NCBI RefSeq assembly: GCF_040529185.1
Contig: NZ_CP159510.1
Location: 682,001-746,000, forward strand
Length of the DNA stretch: 64,000 nucleotides
Direction of reading: 5' to 3'
Source: Sporolactobacillus sp. Y61
GTDB taxonomy: Bacteria; Bacillota; Bacilli; Bacillales; Sporolactobacillaceae
The first letter of the stretch is position 1. Every line of letters starts with the position of its first letter. Below, piece after piece: positions 30,233 through 41,041 of the stretch. The position numbers and the translations under genes were made by a program. Under the pieces are notes generated by a model. The model worked only from the letters and a program-made list of their open reading frames with translations, searched no databases and was not told where the DNA came from.

Positions 30233-30273
30233 GAAAAAGGGGTTCCGCATCAAACCTTCGGATACCCCTTTTC
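30233..30273 (-). terminator. Terminator after sspF
   Basis: AAAAGGGG/CCCCTTTT arms (about 30234-30246 and 30259-30272) with TCCG/CGGA continuing the stem. It separates sspF from ispE. Confidence 0.75.
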
Positions 30274-30277
30274 ATAC

Positions 30278-30463
30278 TCAATCATTGCTTTTACCGGCAG
30301 TCATGTTCTGTTCTGCCTTTTCAATGGCCCGCCGTACCATGTTACCCGCATCGCGGGCACGGATGCCGCCCCATCCTTCTTTCTGGACCGTATCGTAAAA
30401 ACCCAGCTCTTTAGCAAGTTCTACTTTAAACGACTCAGACATGATGCCTCTCCGTCTGGCCAT
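30278..30463 (-). CDS. sspF: Small acid-soluble spore protein SspF, alpha/beta type
   Basis: A 61-residue DNA-binding spore protein that protects spore DNA. The alpha/beta SASP pattern is present ([34 protein letters not shown]), including the GIR/GPR protease site region. I use the ATG at 30463 (MARRRG); an earlier GTG (30472) is too close to the AAAGGGG box. A sigma-G-like promoter may lie upstream. It lies between veg and ispE as in B. subtilis. Confidence 0.93.
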   Translation of the reverse strand: MARRRGIMSESFKVELAKELGFYDTVQKEGWGGIRARDAGNMVRRAIEKAEQNMTAGKSND

Positions 30464-30501
30464 GATCGGCACAACCCCTTTCCAATGGTCGAGCAGCTAT
30501 A

Positions 30502-30529
30502 TATTGTGCAAAGGGACTTCCTTCTATGC
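30502..30529 (-). promoter_or_regulatory. Possible sigma-G promoter of sspF
   Basis: GCATA (30525-30529) and CACAATA (30502-30508) on the minus strand, 16-base spacer, about 40 bases before the start. It resembles the forespore consensus but is not exact. Confidence 0.4.
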
Positions 30530-30573
30530 GTCAAACGTGATACAATGCCCTTGAAAGGGATTGCAGGCAGCAT

Positions 30574-30608
30574 AAACGCGCCTCACCGGTCAATCCGGTG
30601 TGCGCGTA
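30574..30608 (-). terminator. Probable terminator after veg
   Basis: Inverted repeat with ACGCGC/GCGCGT outer and ACCGG/CCGGT inner pairs; the T tract is short (TTTATG). It may slow rather than end transcription. Confidence 0.45.
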
Positions 30609-30667
30609 TCCGCCAGATCATATGAAATTACGTTCTTTCATGCAGGTTGAGAAGACAGCTGCCCTCT

Positions 30668-30922
30668 TTACTGACCGCTTGCCATCTCGCCCGTAAAGGT
30701 GAGTTCTACCGAGTCCGTCAGTACATCCGTGTAGCTGTAAGAAACACGGTCATAGGCACTGGAATCTTTATCCAGACGCACGGTAAAGACAGACGGATAG
30801 GTACCTTCCAGAACACCAATGCGATGAATCGTTTTGCGCCTGCCTCCGTTTGCCTTGAGGGTCAAACGTTCGCCGACACGCTCATCTAAAGCGCCTTTGA
30901 TATCTTTAATGGTTTTTCCCAT
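30668..30922 (-). CDS. veg: Veg protein
   Basis: An 84-residue conserved protein ([42 protein letters not shown]). In B. subtilis Veg stimulates biofilm matrix genes by countering SinR, and the family is found across Firmicutes. A very strong sigma-A promoter precedes it. It lies between yabG and sspF. Confidence 0.95.
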   Translation of the reverse strand: MGKTIKDIKGALDERVGERLTLKANGGRRKTIHRIGVLEGTYPSVFTVRLDKDSSAYDRVSYSYTDVLTDSVELTFTGEMASGQ

Positions 30923-30987
30923 CTCGACAATCCACCTCGCTTAATTATAAGTGTAACACAATGGACGTCAGAAAGCAAATAGTTTGA

Positions 30988-31017
30988 ATTATATCAGGAA
31001 ACCATCTTTATTGTCAA
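30988..31017 (-). promoter_or_regulatory. Strong sigma-A promoter of veg
   Basis: TTGACA (31012-31017) and TATAAT (30988-30993) on the minus strand, both perfect, with an 18-base spacer. The B. subtilis veg promoter is likewise a classic strong vegetative promoter. Confidence 0.85.
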
Positions 31018-31114
31018 TGATTTTGCTGATGTATTCCGCCCATTTTTTCATACATTAGCTTGCGCTTAAATTGACAGATCATTCCGGAAAAAATATTTTT
31101 TTACATGATCCGCA

Positions 31115-31975
31115 TCATTCGGAGGGATACGGCAGGCCCGTCCGCAGCATACCACGGCTTTCCACGCCGCCCAGTCCGCCGGCGCCGGTTAAGGTATTGC
31201 GCAACACTTCCCAGACATTTACGCTGTCAAGAAACGAGGTAAAACTGATTTTCGCTACCAGATAGACCGGATCAAGCGCATGAATATTCACCCGGTCCGG
31301 TGAACTGGCAAAATTGGATCCCGCTCGAATCAACTGCTCAAAGTTGGACTGGCAGGCTCCCGCAAAAATAATCATCTGATCAAGGCTGGAAAAACGGCTT
31401 CGCACTTCCTTTACCGTCCGGACAAAATGGCCGGAATGGCGATACGCTTTGATTTCTTCTGCGGTTCCTTTGTTTTTCAGAAAAGCATCGTGACCAGTCA
31501 GAACAAGGATATCCGGACGAATCCGTTCAACAAGCTGCGGGACCCGATCGGGCATCTCAGACTCCGGCATATGCTTACCGATGACCGGAACCCGAAGCTT
31601 TTCATAAACCACCAGACATTTTCTCATGTACCAGGAATCACCGTCGATGTGGAGCACGCGTCCCGGCATCTCAAAATACGAGCTTCCTGATCGATAGCCG
31701 CTTGTTGCCGTATACTCCCTCCTCATGCGCATTTGTCGGTAATCCTGACGAAACAGCTTATACGATTCTGCTTCGCGCATCTTCAGGGTTGCTTCATGCT
31801 TCTCACGGTCATCTTCGCTCACCAGAACCAAATCATCCATCGGCGCATCTGCACAAAGCCGCATATCATGGCCGGTCAGCTCCGCAACCCCGGCTTCTTC
31901 ACTGATCCGTACGACACGAAACAGTAAATCGCACTTATAGGAGATCCGCGCCACTATATCGCCAGTCTGAATCAT
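31115..31975 (-). CDS. yabG: Sporulation-specific protease YabG
   Basis: A 286-residue coat-associated protease of family U57 that processes spore-coat proteins late in sporulation. The N-terminal segment (GDIVARISYKCDLLFRVV) and the block RPDILVLTGHDAF match the family. I start at the ATG at 31975, preceded by AAGTGGGG; five GTG-led codons before it look untranslated. It lies between ksgA and veg. Two hairpin terminators upstream separate it from ksgA. Confidence 0.93.
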   Translation of the reverse strand: MIQTGDIVARISYKCDLLFRVVRISEEAGVAELTGHDMRLCADAPMDDLVLVSEDDREKHEATLKMREAESYKLFRQDYRQMRMRREYTATSGYRSGSSYFEMPGRVLHIDGDSWYMRKCLVVYEKLRVPVIGKHMPESEMPDRVPQLVERIRPDILVLTGHDAFLKNKGTAEEIKAYRHSGHFVRTVKEVRSRFSSLDQMIIFAGACQSNFEQLIRAGSNFASSPDRVNIHALDPVYLVAKISFTSFLDSVNVWEVLRNTLTGAGGLGGVESRGMLRTGLPYPSE

Positions 31976-32019
31976 TATGCTTTTCCCCACTTTCGTATCT
32001 GCATCCGCAGATCAAGCCG

Positions 32020-32058
32020 AAAAAAAGAGGGCCATCCGTACCACTCTATGCCCTTTTA
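32020..32058 (-). terminator. Second terminator between ksgA and yabG
   Basis: AAAAGAGGGCCAT pairs with ATGCCCTTTT (arms 32024-32035, 32048-32057) and a seven-T run follows on the minus strand. Confidence 0.7.
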
Positions 32059-32095
32059 CTACAGTTTATTCCTGATCACCCGGCCTCGCAGGCAG

Positions 32096-32128
32096 CAAAA
32101 AAACAGCTGACCGGTGCAGCTGTTTTTA
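32096..32128 (-). terminator. Terminator after ksgA
   Basis: AACAGCTG/CAGCTGTT stem with an 8-base loop and a run of seven T on the minus strand; the reverse side also has five T. Confidence 0.8.
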
Positions 32129-32131
32129 TAA

Positions 32132-33007
32132 TCACGTCATGTGTTTCCGCAAGGCGTCACTCAACCGGGCAAATTCCTCGATGGAGAGTGATTCGCCACG
32201 GCGCCCCGGGTCAATACCCGCATCAGCCAGGGTTTGAATCAGTTTCTCTTTTCTTTCTTTAGAAAAAAGATTGTTCACCAGATTATTGATCAGGGTCTTT
32301 CTTCGCTGAGCAAAGCTGGCACGGACCACTTTAAAAAAGAACGTTTCATCTGTAACAGCAACCTTCTTCTTCGGGCGTATATCCAGCCTGATCACCGCAG
32401 AATCTACATTAGGCTGTGGTACAAATACCGTTTTCGGAACAGTCATCACGACTTTCGGATCGGCCTTATATTGAACGGCAATTGACAAGGATCCGTAGCT
32501 TTTTGCCCCGGGATCGGCTTCCAGACGTCCGGCCACCTCTTTCTGGATCATCACGACAATCCTTTTGACCGGCAGATCGTCCGACAACAGTTTCATCAAT
32601 ATCGGGGTCGTCACATAATAAGGCAGGTTGGCAACCACCGTTACGGATGATCCCGGGGGACATACCCCGGCAAGCAGCTGCCGGAGGTCCATCTTCAGCA
32701 CGTCACCGTACCGGATGGAAACATTATTGTGGTTTTGCAGCGTTTCGCTCAAAATCGCCTCCAGCCGCCTGTCGATCTCCACGGCAATCACCTTTTTCGC
32801 TGCATCGGCCAGAAGTTGCGTCAGTGCACCGGCGCCCGGACCGATTTCAAGAACCAGATCATCTTTTGAAAGTTGGGCACAAGCCACGATTTTTCTTAAT
32901 ATATTTTCATCAACAAGAAAATTCTGCCCCAGACTTTTTTTCAGCGTCAGGTGGTGACGCCGGATGAGATCGGCCGTCCGTTTCGGTGACGAAATATATT
33001 TATCCAA
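32132..33007 (-). CDS. ksgA: 16S rRNA dimethyladenosine transferase
   Basis: Methylates the two adjacent adenines near the 3' end of 16S rRNA (also called RsmA). It has 291 residues with the SAM motifs FLVDENIL and [14 protein letters not shown] and catalytic NLPYYVTTP. The start codon is TTG (33005-33007) with GGGGAGG upstream. It directly follows rnmV with a four-base gap, so they are co-transcribed. Confidence 0.96.
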   Translation of the reverse strand: MDKYISSPKRTADLIRRHHLTLKKSLGQNFLVDENILRKIVACAQLSKDDLVLEIGPGAGALTQLLADAAKKVIAVEIDRRLEAILSETLQNHNNVSIRYGDVLKMDLRQLLAGVCPPGSSVTVVANLPYYVTTPILMKLLSDDLPVKRIVVMIQKEVAGRLEADPGAKSYGSLSIAVQYKADPKVVMTVPKTVFVPQPNVDSAVIRLDIRPKKKVAVTDETFFFKVVRASFAQRRKTLINNLVNNLFSKERKEKLIQTLADAGIDPGRRGESLSIEEFARLSDALRKHMT

Positions 33008-33011
33008 CGAT

Positions 33012-33566
33012 TCAGCCTCCCCGGGTTATGGCATCTATAGCCTGCTGCAGTTCATCAGGCGTAATCTGAAACATCTTCAGCCGTTTATAAAGCTGTTTGC
33101 CATTTGTATAACCCATTTTCAACTGCTCGCCCAGCCTCTCGCGCAGCCGTCTTGAGTCCGATCCGCCAAGGAGGCCGTATGCACGCAGCTGGTCCATGGA
33201 AATCTGTTCTTCCGGCTCTTCGATCACGGAATGCACTTCGGCAAGTGCTGAGCGAATCGCTTCCGGTGAGGCATGCTCGATACCCAGACTTTCGCCTTCT
33301 GCACCCTTTCCCTCTTTCCGGGTGATAAAGGCATGTTTGCAGCCGGGAACTTCCTGACTGATGATCTTACGAATACGTTCGCCCGGATAATCCGGATCCG
33401 TCATGACGATCACCCCACGCCTTTTCTGAGCGTTCCTGATCGTTTCAATCGTCCGGCGGCTGACGCGCGAACCGTTCGTTTCAATCGTATCGGCATGAAC
33501 GGCTCTGTTGATGGCCGTTGTATCACTCTTTCCTTCCACAACTATGATTTCTTTTATAAACATCAT
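33012..33566 (-). CDS. rnmV: Ribonuclease M5
   Basis: Matures 5S rRNA. A TOPRIM domain fills the N-terminal half ([31 protein letters not shown]). It has 184 residues. The start is ATG ATG after AAGGGG. The neighbour order tatD-rnmV-ksgA is as in B. subtilis, except that yabE, normally between tatD and rnmV, is absent. Confidence 0.96.
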   Translation of the reverse strand: MMFIKEIIVVEGKSDTTAINRAVHADTIETNGSRVSRRTIETIRNAQKRRGVIVMTDPDYPGERIRKIISQEVPGCKHAFITRKEGKGAEGESLGIEHASPEAIRSALAEVHSVIEEPEEQISMDQLRAYGLLGGSDSRRLRERLGEQLKMGYTNGKQLYKRLKMFQITPDELQQAIDAITRGG

Positions 33567-33581
33567 TTTCCCCTTGTCTGA

Positions 33582-34361
33582 TCATTTCAATGATTGCGGG
33601 ATATGAAAACATTTTTCAGCATTCCCGGTTGTAATCTGTGCGATTTCGCTGAGGGAGAGCCCTCTGATTTCCGCCAGCTTTTCAGCAACGAGCCAGACCC
33701 GGGCCGGTTCGTTCCGCTTCCCCCGAAAGGGATGCGGGCTGAGATACGGGCAGTCCGTCTCAATCATCAGGTGGTCGAGCGGAACTCTGGCGGCCGTCTC
33801 ACGCTGCAGTGCCCCGTTCTTAAAGGTCAGTGGGCCACCAAAGCTGATATAAAAATTTAATTCAATGAATTTCTCGGCCCATTCCAGGTTATCACTGTAA
33901 CAGTGCATCACTCCGCCTGTCGTTTCGGCATGCTCTTCCTTTAAAATACGCCAGGTATCTTCTGTCGCTTCACGATTATGAATAATCAGCGGCAGTCCGG
34001 CCTCCTTTGCAACACGAATCTGCCGCCGGAACACGGTATGCTGCACCTTTTTCGGTGATTTATCCCAGTGATAATCAAGGCCGATTTCACCAAGGGCGAC
34101 TATTTTCCGATGGACCAGTTTCCCTTTGATCCAGTTAAGATCATCGTCAGTCATATCCACTGCGTCCTCCGGATTCCAGCCTATCGCTCCGTAAATCGAC
34201 GGATAAGCATCAATGATCGGAAAGACGCGTTCCATGGATGGACGGTCAACCCCGATGACCATCATCCGGCTGACGCCCGCTGCATGCGCACGCTCCAGAA
34301 CGGGATCAAGATCTTCCTTAAATGCATCGTCATTTATGTGTGTATGCGAATCAAACAGCAT
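33582..34361 (-). CDS. TatD/YabD metal-dependent nuclease
   Basis: A 259-residue amidohydrolase-fold DNase with the TatD metal ligands: DSHTHINDDAF at the start, GEIGLDYHWDKSP, and METDCPYLSPHPFRG near the end. I use the ATG at 34361, with GAGGAGG upstream. It corresponds to B. subtilis YabD, downstream of metS. Its physiological role is uncertain. Confidence 0.94.
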   Translation of the reverse strand: MLFDSHTHINDDAFKEDLDPVLERAHAAGVSRMMVIGVDRPSMERVFPIIDAYPSIYGAIGWNPEDAVDMTDDDLNWIKGKLVHRKIVALGEIGLDYHWDKSPKKVQHTVFRRQIRVAKEAGLPLIIHNREATEDTWRILKEEHAETTGGVMHCYSDNLEWAEKFIELNFYISFGGPLTFKNGALQRETAARVPLDHLMIETDCPYLSPHPFRGKRNEPARVWLVAEKLAEIRGLSLSEIAQITTGNAEKCFHIPQSLK

Positions 34362-34416
34362 GGACAGCCTCCTCATCCTGATTTATGCCCTCTCCGGGGA
34401 AAGGTCCTGCGAGAGT

Positions 34417-34458
34417 GAAAAAAAGCGGGAAGCATGCACCACCCGCGCATCTTCCCAT
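34417..34458 (-). terminator. Terminator after metS
   Basis: GGGAAG/CTTCCC arms with inner GC pairs (34424-34437 and 34445-34456) and a seven-T run on the minus strand. Confidence 0.75.
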
Positions 34459-34494
34459 CTGCTGCAGCGCCGGCCTTTCGGTCAGCTAATCTGT

Positions 34495-36495
<2,001 letters not shown>

Positions 36496-36602
36496 TCACT
36501 GCCTCCTTAAAAAGCACTCCTCCGAAAATGAAGATACTAAAAAAACTATACGGTTCACTGTGTGTAATGTCAAGAATACTGCCAAAGCCGGATCCGGACA
36601 GG

Positions 36603-37499
36603 TCATCCGCTTTTGTCGTCGATATGATGGTAAATCCGGTACACGTCCCGCTTCGGCACAGAACGGTCGACAGCCGTCTGTTTAATGGCATCCCGGACTG
36701 TCATATTTTTATCCTTTACATAATGGTCGACATGTGCAGAGACATCAAGTATCCGCCACCACAGGTCATCCGTCTGTTTCTGCGCTTCCTCCGCGCCTGC
36801 AACAATCAGGCAGACTTCACCCTTCACTTCCCCTTTTTCTTCAAGACTGCTGAGCACATCAGTGATTTTCCCTCTGAAAAAGGTTTCAAACCGCTTGGTC
36901 AGTTCTTTCGACAGTGAAATCTTCCGATCGCCAAACGCTTCATGCAAATCCTTAAGTGTATGAAGAATTCGCCGCGGCGATTCATAGAAAACCAGCGTGT
37001 ACGGGAGTCCGGTCAGAGCCTGTAGGGCCTGAGTCCGCTCTTTTTTCTGTCGGGGGAGAAAACCGTAGAACAGAAAATGATCAGTGGACAGGCCGGAAGC
37101 GATCAGACCCGTGACTGCAGCGTTTGCTCCCGGGAGCGGGACAACCGGGATCTTCTGACCAATACAGGACGCGGCAAGATCTGCTCCCGGATCAGATATA
37201 CCCGGTGTACCGGCATCGGTCACCAGTGCAACGGTTTTCCCGGACAACAGTTCTGCGATCAGCTTTTCACCGCTTGCTCTTTTATTATGTTCGTGATAAC
37301 TGACAAGAGGCGTATGGATCTCAAAGTGTGCACAGAGCTTCATAGTATTACGCGTGTCTTCGGCAGCCACAATATCAGCTGTCTTCAAAATCTCAAGCGC
37401 ACGAAACGTGATATCATCAAGATTGCCAATTGGCGTAGGCACAAGATATAGCGTCCCCTTCCCCTCATGAGCCGTCTGAAAGCTGATCTGTTCTTCCAT
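36603..37499 (-). CDS. rsmI: 16S rRNA 2'-O-ribose methyltransferase RsmI
   Basis: A 298-residue SAM enzyme that methylates C1402 of 16S rRNA. The family motifs LYLVPTPIGNLDDIT, EDTRNT and TDAGTPGISDPG are clear. It overlaps the end of yazA. It lies between yazA and metS. Confidence 0.96.
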   Translation of the reverse strand: MEEQISFQTAHEGKGTLYLVPTPIGNLDDITFRALEILKTADIVAAEDTRNTMKLCAHFEIHTPLVSYHEHNKRASGEKLIAELLSGKTVALVTDAGTPGISDPGADLAASCIGQKIPVVPLPGANAAVTGLIASGLSTDHFLFYGFLPRQKKERTQALQALTGLPYTLVFYESPRRILHTLKDLHEAFGDRKISLSKELTKRFETFFRGKITDVLSSLEEKGEVKGEVCLIVAGAEEAQKQTDDLWWRILDVSAHVDHYVKDKNMTVRDAIKQTAVDRSVPKRDVYRIYHHIDDKSG

Positions 37500-37752
37500 T
37501 TTGCACGCCCCTTCGGATTAATGCTTCTTTTTTTTGCCGCGTCAGATGCTTGATCGCCCACTCTCGGCGCATGGCAGCCGATTTATCCGGGAGGGGCTCT
37601 TCGTACACGATGCGCAGCGGTTTATGGCTGCGTGTATATTTGGCCCCTCTGCCGCTCAGATGTAGAGCAAATCTCTTTCGCACATCTGCTGCATAGCCTG
37701 TATAAAAACTTCCATCCCTGCATTCAAGGATATAGACACTGTACGTCTTCAT
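37465..37752 (-). CDS. yazA: GIY-YIG domain protein YazA
   Basis: A 95-residue protein that is only a GIY-YIG endonuclease-type domain (YSVYILECRDGSFYTGYAADVRKRF, with the conserved Glu/Lys helix). Function of the family is unclear. I start at the ATG at 37752; a GTG at 37764 would overlap trmN6 further. It overlaps both trmN6 and rsmI, suggesting a tight operon. Confidence 0.88.
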   Translation of the reverse strand: MKTYSVYILECRDGSFYTGYAADVRKRFALHLSGRGAKYTRSHKPLRIVYEEPLPDKSAAMRREWAIKHLTRQKKEALIRRGVQNGRTDQLSDGS

Positions 37753-38486
37753 TTTTCCGGCCACACATCCTCTGTATAGTGGCCATTCCTGTCGTAAACA
37801 ACGATCGGTGGCAGAACAGTAAGTCCCGGCCGGCCACCTGCCGTCCCTTCTATGAGCAGCATGTTTGCCTGCCTGCCCTTCCGCGGATGGATCATCTGCA
37901 GCTTTTTCGGTTCAATACCTGACTCCTGCATCACAGATAGAATTTCAGCCAGGCGTTCGGGCCGATGAACCATCGCCAGTCTTCCGCCCTGTTTCAGCAG
38001 AAGTGCGGCCGTACGCACCACATCTGTGAGCGTAATCAGAATCTCATGCCGCGCAACCGCCAGATGCGGATTCATTTTCGTATCCCGTGCGGCTTCTTTC
38101 GTAAAGTAAGGGGGATTGCATGTGACGACATCACAGAGGTGCCGGCCCATTTTTTCCGGAAGTTTCTTAGCATCCCCGCAGATAAAATTAACCTGATCTT
38201 CAAGGCAATTCAGTGCCGCGCCGCGAACAGCCAGATCACACACTTCAGGCTGAATTTCAACGCCTGTAATCCGGCCTCGTGTCCTCTGTGAAAGGAGGAA
38301 GGGTACGGCACCATTTCCTGTGCACAGATCAACCAGCCGGCCCTGCCGGATGGGGACATACACAAACCGGGAAAGCAGGACGGAGTCCAGTGAAAACGGA
38401 AAAAGATCATCAGATTGAATAATTTTCAGACGGGTCTGAAACAGAAAATCCACACGCTCATTCTTTTTTCCGGCTTTGCTGTGCAT
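37749..38486 (-). CDS. tRNA adenine-N6 methyltransferase-like YabB/TrmN6
   Basis: A 245-residue SAM-dependent methyltransferase with the TGNGAVPFLLS SAM loop and the NPPYF catalytic motif typical of N6-adenine enzymes. It probably methylates a tRNA adenosine (TrmN6/YabB family); the exact site is not known. I start at the ATG at 38486, with GTGAGGAT upstream. It overlaps yazA by four bases. A structured RNA or spacer lies before it. Confidence 0.88.
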   Translation of the reverse strand: MHSKAGKKNERVDFLFQTRLKIIQSDDLFPFSLDSVLLSRFVYVPIRQGRLVDLCTGNGAVPFLLSQRTRGRITGVEIQPEVCDLAVRGAALNCLEDQVNFICGDAKKLPEKMGRHLCDVVTCNPPYFTKEAARDTKMNPHLAVARHEILITLTDVVRTAALLLKQGGRLAMVHRPERLAEILSVMQESGIEPKKLQMIHPRKGRQANMLLIEGTAGGRPGLTVLPPIVVYDRNGHYTEDVWPEK

Positions 38487-38548
38487 CGGGATCCTCACTC
38501 TTTCCCATTATTTTGTTACGGGTCACAGGCTATTTAATTAAAGCCCGT

Positions 38549-38583
38549 TGGTAAAAAAAACCGCCTGAAACAAAACAGACAGG
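38549..38583 (-). terminator. Terminator of the yabA/ncRNA transcript
   Basis: GCCTG/CAGGC stem with a loop of about 12 bases and an eight-T run on the minus strand; it lies before trmN6, which would then need its own promoter. Confidence 0.8.
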
Positions 38584-38811
38584 CAAGTCGATGGGGTTTA
38601 TCGCATGAACGGGCAGTAAGACCCCCACCTCAGGGTCATGTGGGTAAACAAACAGACCCGGGCGCGGGAGAACCTGCCCACAACGGCCGAATGGAATCAA
38701 CGAACAATCAGTGAGGATGGGCGCAGGCTAAAAAACGAGGGCGTCCTGTGCACCCGAAAAACCGCCACTGATTGAAGTTTCACTCTATTTAGCCGGCCGA
38801 ACGCGGGACCC
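38549..38811 (-). ncRNA. Candidate structured non-coding RNA between yabA and trmN6
   Basis: No gene fits the gap after yabA. On the minus strand the sequence forms ordered stems. P1 is AATCAGTG/CACTGATT (38766-38773 with 38706-38713). P2 is GGGUGCACAGG/CCUGCGCCC (38745-38755 with 38719-38727, one bulge). P3 is GGGCAG/CUGCCC (38674-38679 with 38611-38616). Within P3 two mutually exclusive hairpins, CCCAC/GUGGG or GACCC/GGGUC, are possible. A small CGAU/AUCG hairpin follows, then a canonical terminator. SRP, RNase P and 6S signatures are not seen. It is a candidate only; it could also be an extended leader of trmN6 or a mobile hairpin element. Confidence 0.55.
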
Positions 38812-39159
38812 CTATTTCTTGTTCAGAAACGACAGACAGAACAGGCAGTCTCCGTCCTTACGCACACTGCCGTAATGCAGATTACAGATATGAAACCCTT
38901 CCTTATACAGTCTGGCCAGATTATCATATCCTTCACCCACATCCGGACCCTGTGACCGGGCATCTCCGGAATATTCGGCTACCTGCTGCTTTTTTTCGGA
39001 TTCTATCCGTTTCCGCAGATTACGGTTTTCAAGCGTCAGATTATTATTTTCCTCCAGAAGTGCGGTCAGTTGTGCCTTCAGGTTTCCGAAGTCCACATAA
39101 ACCTGGCCCAGCTGCTCTTCCAAATGACTGACTTGCGAGAAAATGTCCCTTTTCTCCAA
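38812..39159 (-). CDS. yabA: Replication initiation control protein YabA
   Basis: A 115-residue regulator that binds DnaA and DnaN to limit initiation. It has an N-terminal leucine-rich coiled coil (about 1-60) and a C-terminal zinc motif ([19 protein letters not shown], with one H and three C). Family alignment and a GAGGTGG box six bases away favour a TTG start at 39159 rather than the ATG two codons earlier. It follows ricT. Confidence 0.93.
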   Translation of the reverse strand: MEKRDIFSQVSHLEEQLGQVYVDFGNLKAQLTALLEENNNLTLENRNLRKRIESEKKQQVAEYSGDARSQGPDVGEGYDNLARLYKEGFHICNLHYGSVRKDGDCLFCLSFLNKK

Positions 39160-39171
39160 GTTCATCCACCT

Positions 39172-39996
39172 CTATTTAGCAGGAGATATAGCTCCTTCTT
39201 CAATCAGTTCATCTAATGTGTATTCAACAACCTTGTTCTGTTCTTTCAGTTCGATCTGAACAAGCCGCTCAAGAATATTGAGACCGACCACGCGTCCCGG
39301 TCCATAATGGATACGAATCGACTGGCCGATATCCGGTAAAGCCTGTTTCGCCGATTCATATTGATCATTTTCATATTTAAGGCAGCACATCAGGCGCCCG
39401 CAGACGCCGGATATTTTAGCCGGATTCAGCGACAGATTCTGATCCTTTGCCATTTTAATAGAAACTGGCTCAAAATCGCCCAGAAATGTCGAACAGCACA
39501 GCATCCTTCCGCACGGGCCAATACCACCGAGCATCTTCGCCTCATCACGTACGCCAATCTGACGAAGTTCTATTCTTGTCTTGAACACGGAAGCCAGATC
39601 CTTGACCAGCTCACGAAAATCTACCCTGCCATCGGCTGTAAAGTAAAAGATAATTTTATTTCGATCAAATGTATATTCAACATCCACCAGCTTCATTTCC
39701 AGATGGTGGTTGTAAATTTTCTGCAGGCAGATATCCATTGCTGCTTCTGCATCCTCTTTATTCTTCTGAACCTGAAGTCTGTCAGAATCTGTGGCCACCC
39801 GAATAACTTTTTTCAGGGGGAGTACAACATCTTCTTCATCTACTGTCTTTCTTCCAATGACTACCCTGCCGCATTCCACACCCCGGGTGGTCTCCACAAC
39901 GACCTGCGCCCCTTCCGGGATAGCCAGCTGTTCCGGGTCAAAATAATATATTTTACCGGCCTTCTTAAATCGAACGCCGACAATATCGTATTTCAT
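39172..39996 (-). CDS. ricT: RicT (YaaT) regulatory complex protein
   Basis: Part of the RicT/RicF/RicA (Y-)complex that affects RNase Y processing, sporulation and competence. The 274 residues contain the PSP1 domain and the conserved cysteine-rich core with iron-sulfur ligands (GPCGRMLCC, SGVCGRLMCCLKYE). It lies between holB and yabA as in B. subtilis and overlaps holB by four bases. Confidence 0.95.
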   Translation of the reverse strand: MKYDIVGVRFKKAGKIYYFDPEQLAIPEGAQVVVETTRGVECGRVVIGRKTVDEEDVVLPLKKVIRVATDSDRLQVQKNKEDAEAAMDICLQKIYNHHLEMKLVDVEYTFDRNKIIFYFTADGRVDFRELVKDLASVFKTRIELRQIGVRDEAKMLGGIGPCGRMLCCSTFLGDFEPVSIKMAKDQNLSLNPAKISGVCGRLMCCLKYENDQYESAKQALPDIGQSIRIHYGPGRVVGLNILERLVQIELKEQNKVVEYTLDELIEEGAISPAK

Positions 39997-41000
39997 GCTG
40001 AATAAATACCTCCTAATTTGATTACAAGCCGTTCCATGACACTGAGTCCGTTAACATGTGCATCAAGCTGTTTTCCGGCTTCAAAAATCAGGGTCATCGC
40101 CTGGATGGTCTGATCCGGAGAGATTCGGATCATCTGTGCATTCAGTGCTTCAGACTGATCCTCATAGATTACCTGCTCCGGACGCCCCGTCTGAAAGGAC
40201 AGAAGATCCTTATACCAGAAAAGCAGTAAATCCAGACCGACGGCCAGTTTTTGAGCATCATCAAATTCAGGAATAAATTTTTCATAGATAAAAGGTAAAA
40301 CCGGTTTTGCAGTATTGCCCAGTCTTTGTGTTAATTGTAGCACTTGCGAACGTGCCTTCGCAAACCATTCATCATGGCACAGTTTCTGTGCCTCGTTAAA
40401 ATCATGCGTCAGCTGCGCCGCCGGACGAGCCAGCCGGCGCGGCTGATCATCTTTTTCCAGCTGCTCTGCAACAGCCTGATCCGACAGCGGAATAAAGCTC
40501 AGAACCTGGCAGCGGGAGATGATCGTGTCCAGCAGCTGGTGAACATGATCGGTTGTCAGCAGGGCAAGTGTCCCCGGATGGGGTTCCTCTATAAATTTCA
40601 GAAGACTGTTTTCCGCCTGAACAGTCAGTTTATCTGCATCTTCAATGATAAAAATTTTTCGTGAAGACTCTGCGCCTCTGTAAGAAAACTCCTTCAGCAG
40701 TAAAGCAATCTGATTTTTCTTAATAGACTGGGCGCCCTCCCCCGCACGGATCCGGATCACATCAGGATGATTACCTGAAGCAATTCTCCGGCAGTTGCGG
40801 CAGGACAGACACGGTTCCCCTTCTACCGGGGACTCGCAGAAAAGCGTCTGGGCAACAAGCAGGGCCGTCTCGCCCTTACCGGTTCCGGCTGCCCCCTCCA
40901 GCAAATAAGCATGGGCCAGTTCGTCCCTTTTGATGGCATGCTGAAGGACACGTGCCACTGTATGCTGCTGTTTCTGTAATTTTTTCCAGTCCATTTGCAT
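39993..41000 (-). CDS. holB: DNA polymerase III delta-prime subunit
   Basis: Clamp-loader subunit with AAA+ fold. P-loop-like GAAGTGKGETALLVAQ and the zinc cluster CESPVEGEPCLSCRNC are present. The SRC motif (SRCQVL) is retained. I start at the ATG at 41000, preceded by GGGAGAG; alternatives two codons away are possible. It overlaps ricT. Confidence 0.94.
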   Translation of the reverse strand: MQMDWKKLQKQQHTVARVLQHAIKRDELAHAYLLEGAAGTGKGETALLVAQTLFCESPVEGEPCLSCRNCRRIASGNHPDVIRIRAGEGAQSIKKNQIALLLKEFSYRGAESSRKIFIIEDADKLTVQAENSLLKFIEEPHPGTLALLTTDHVHQLLDTIISRCQVLSFIPLSDQAVAEQLEKDDQPRRLARPAAQLTHDFNEAQKLCHDEWFAKARSQVLQLTQRLGNTAKPVLPFIYEKFIPEFDDAQKLAVGLDLLLFWYKDLLSFQTGRPEQVIYEDQSEALNAQMIRISPDQTIQAMTLIFEAGKQLDAHVNGLSVMERLVIKLGGIYSA

Positions 41001-41041
41001 CACCCACTCTCCCGTCTTACACAACCCGGCGCGGTCAGAAG

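Noticed and set aside
38549..38811. SRP RNA, RNase P RNA or 6S RNA
   Set aside because: The SRP tetraloop motif (GGAAGGAAGCAGC type), RNase P core motifs and the single long 6S hairpin are not seen.
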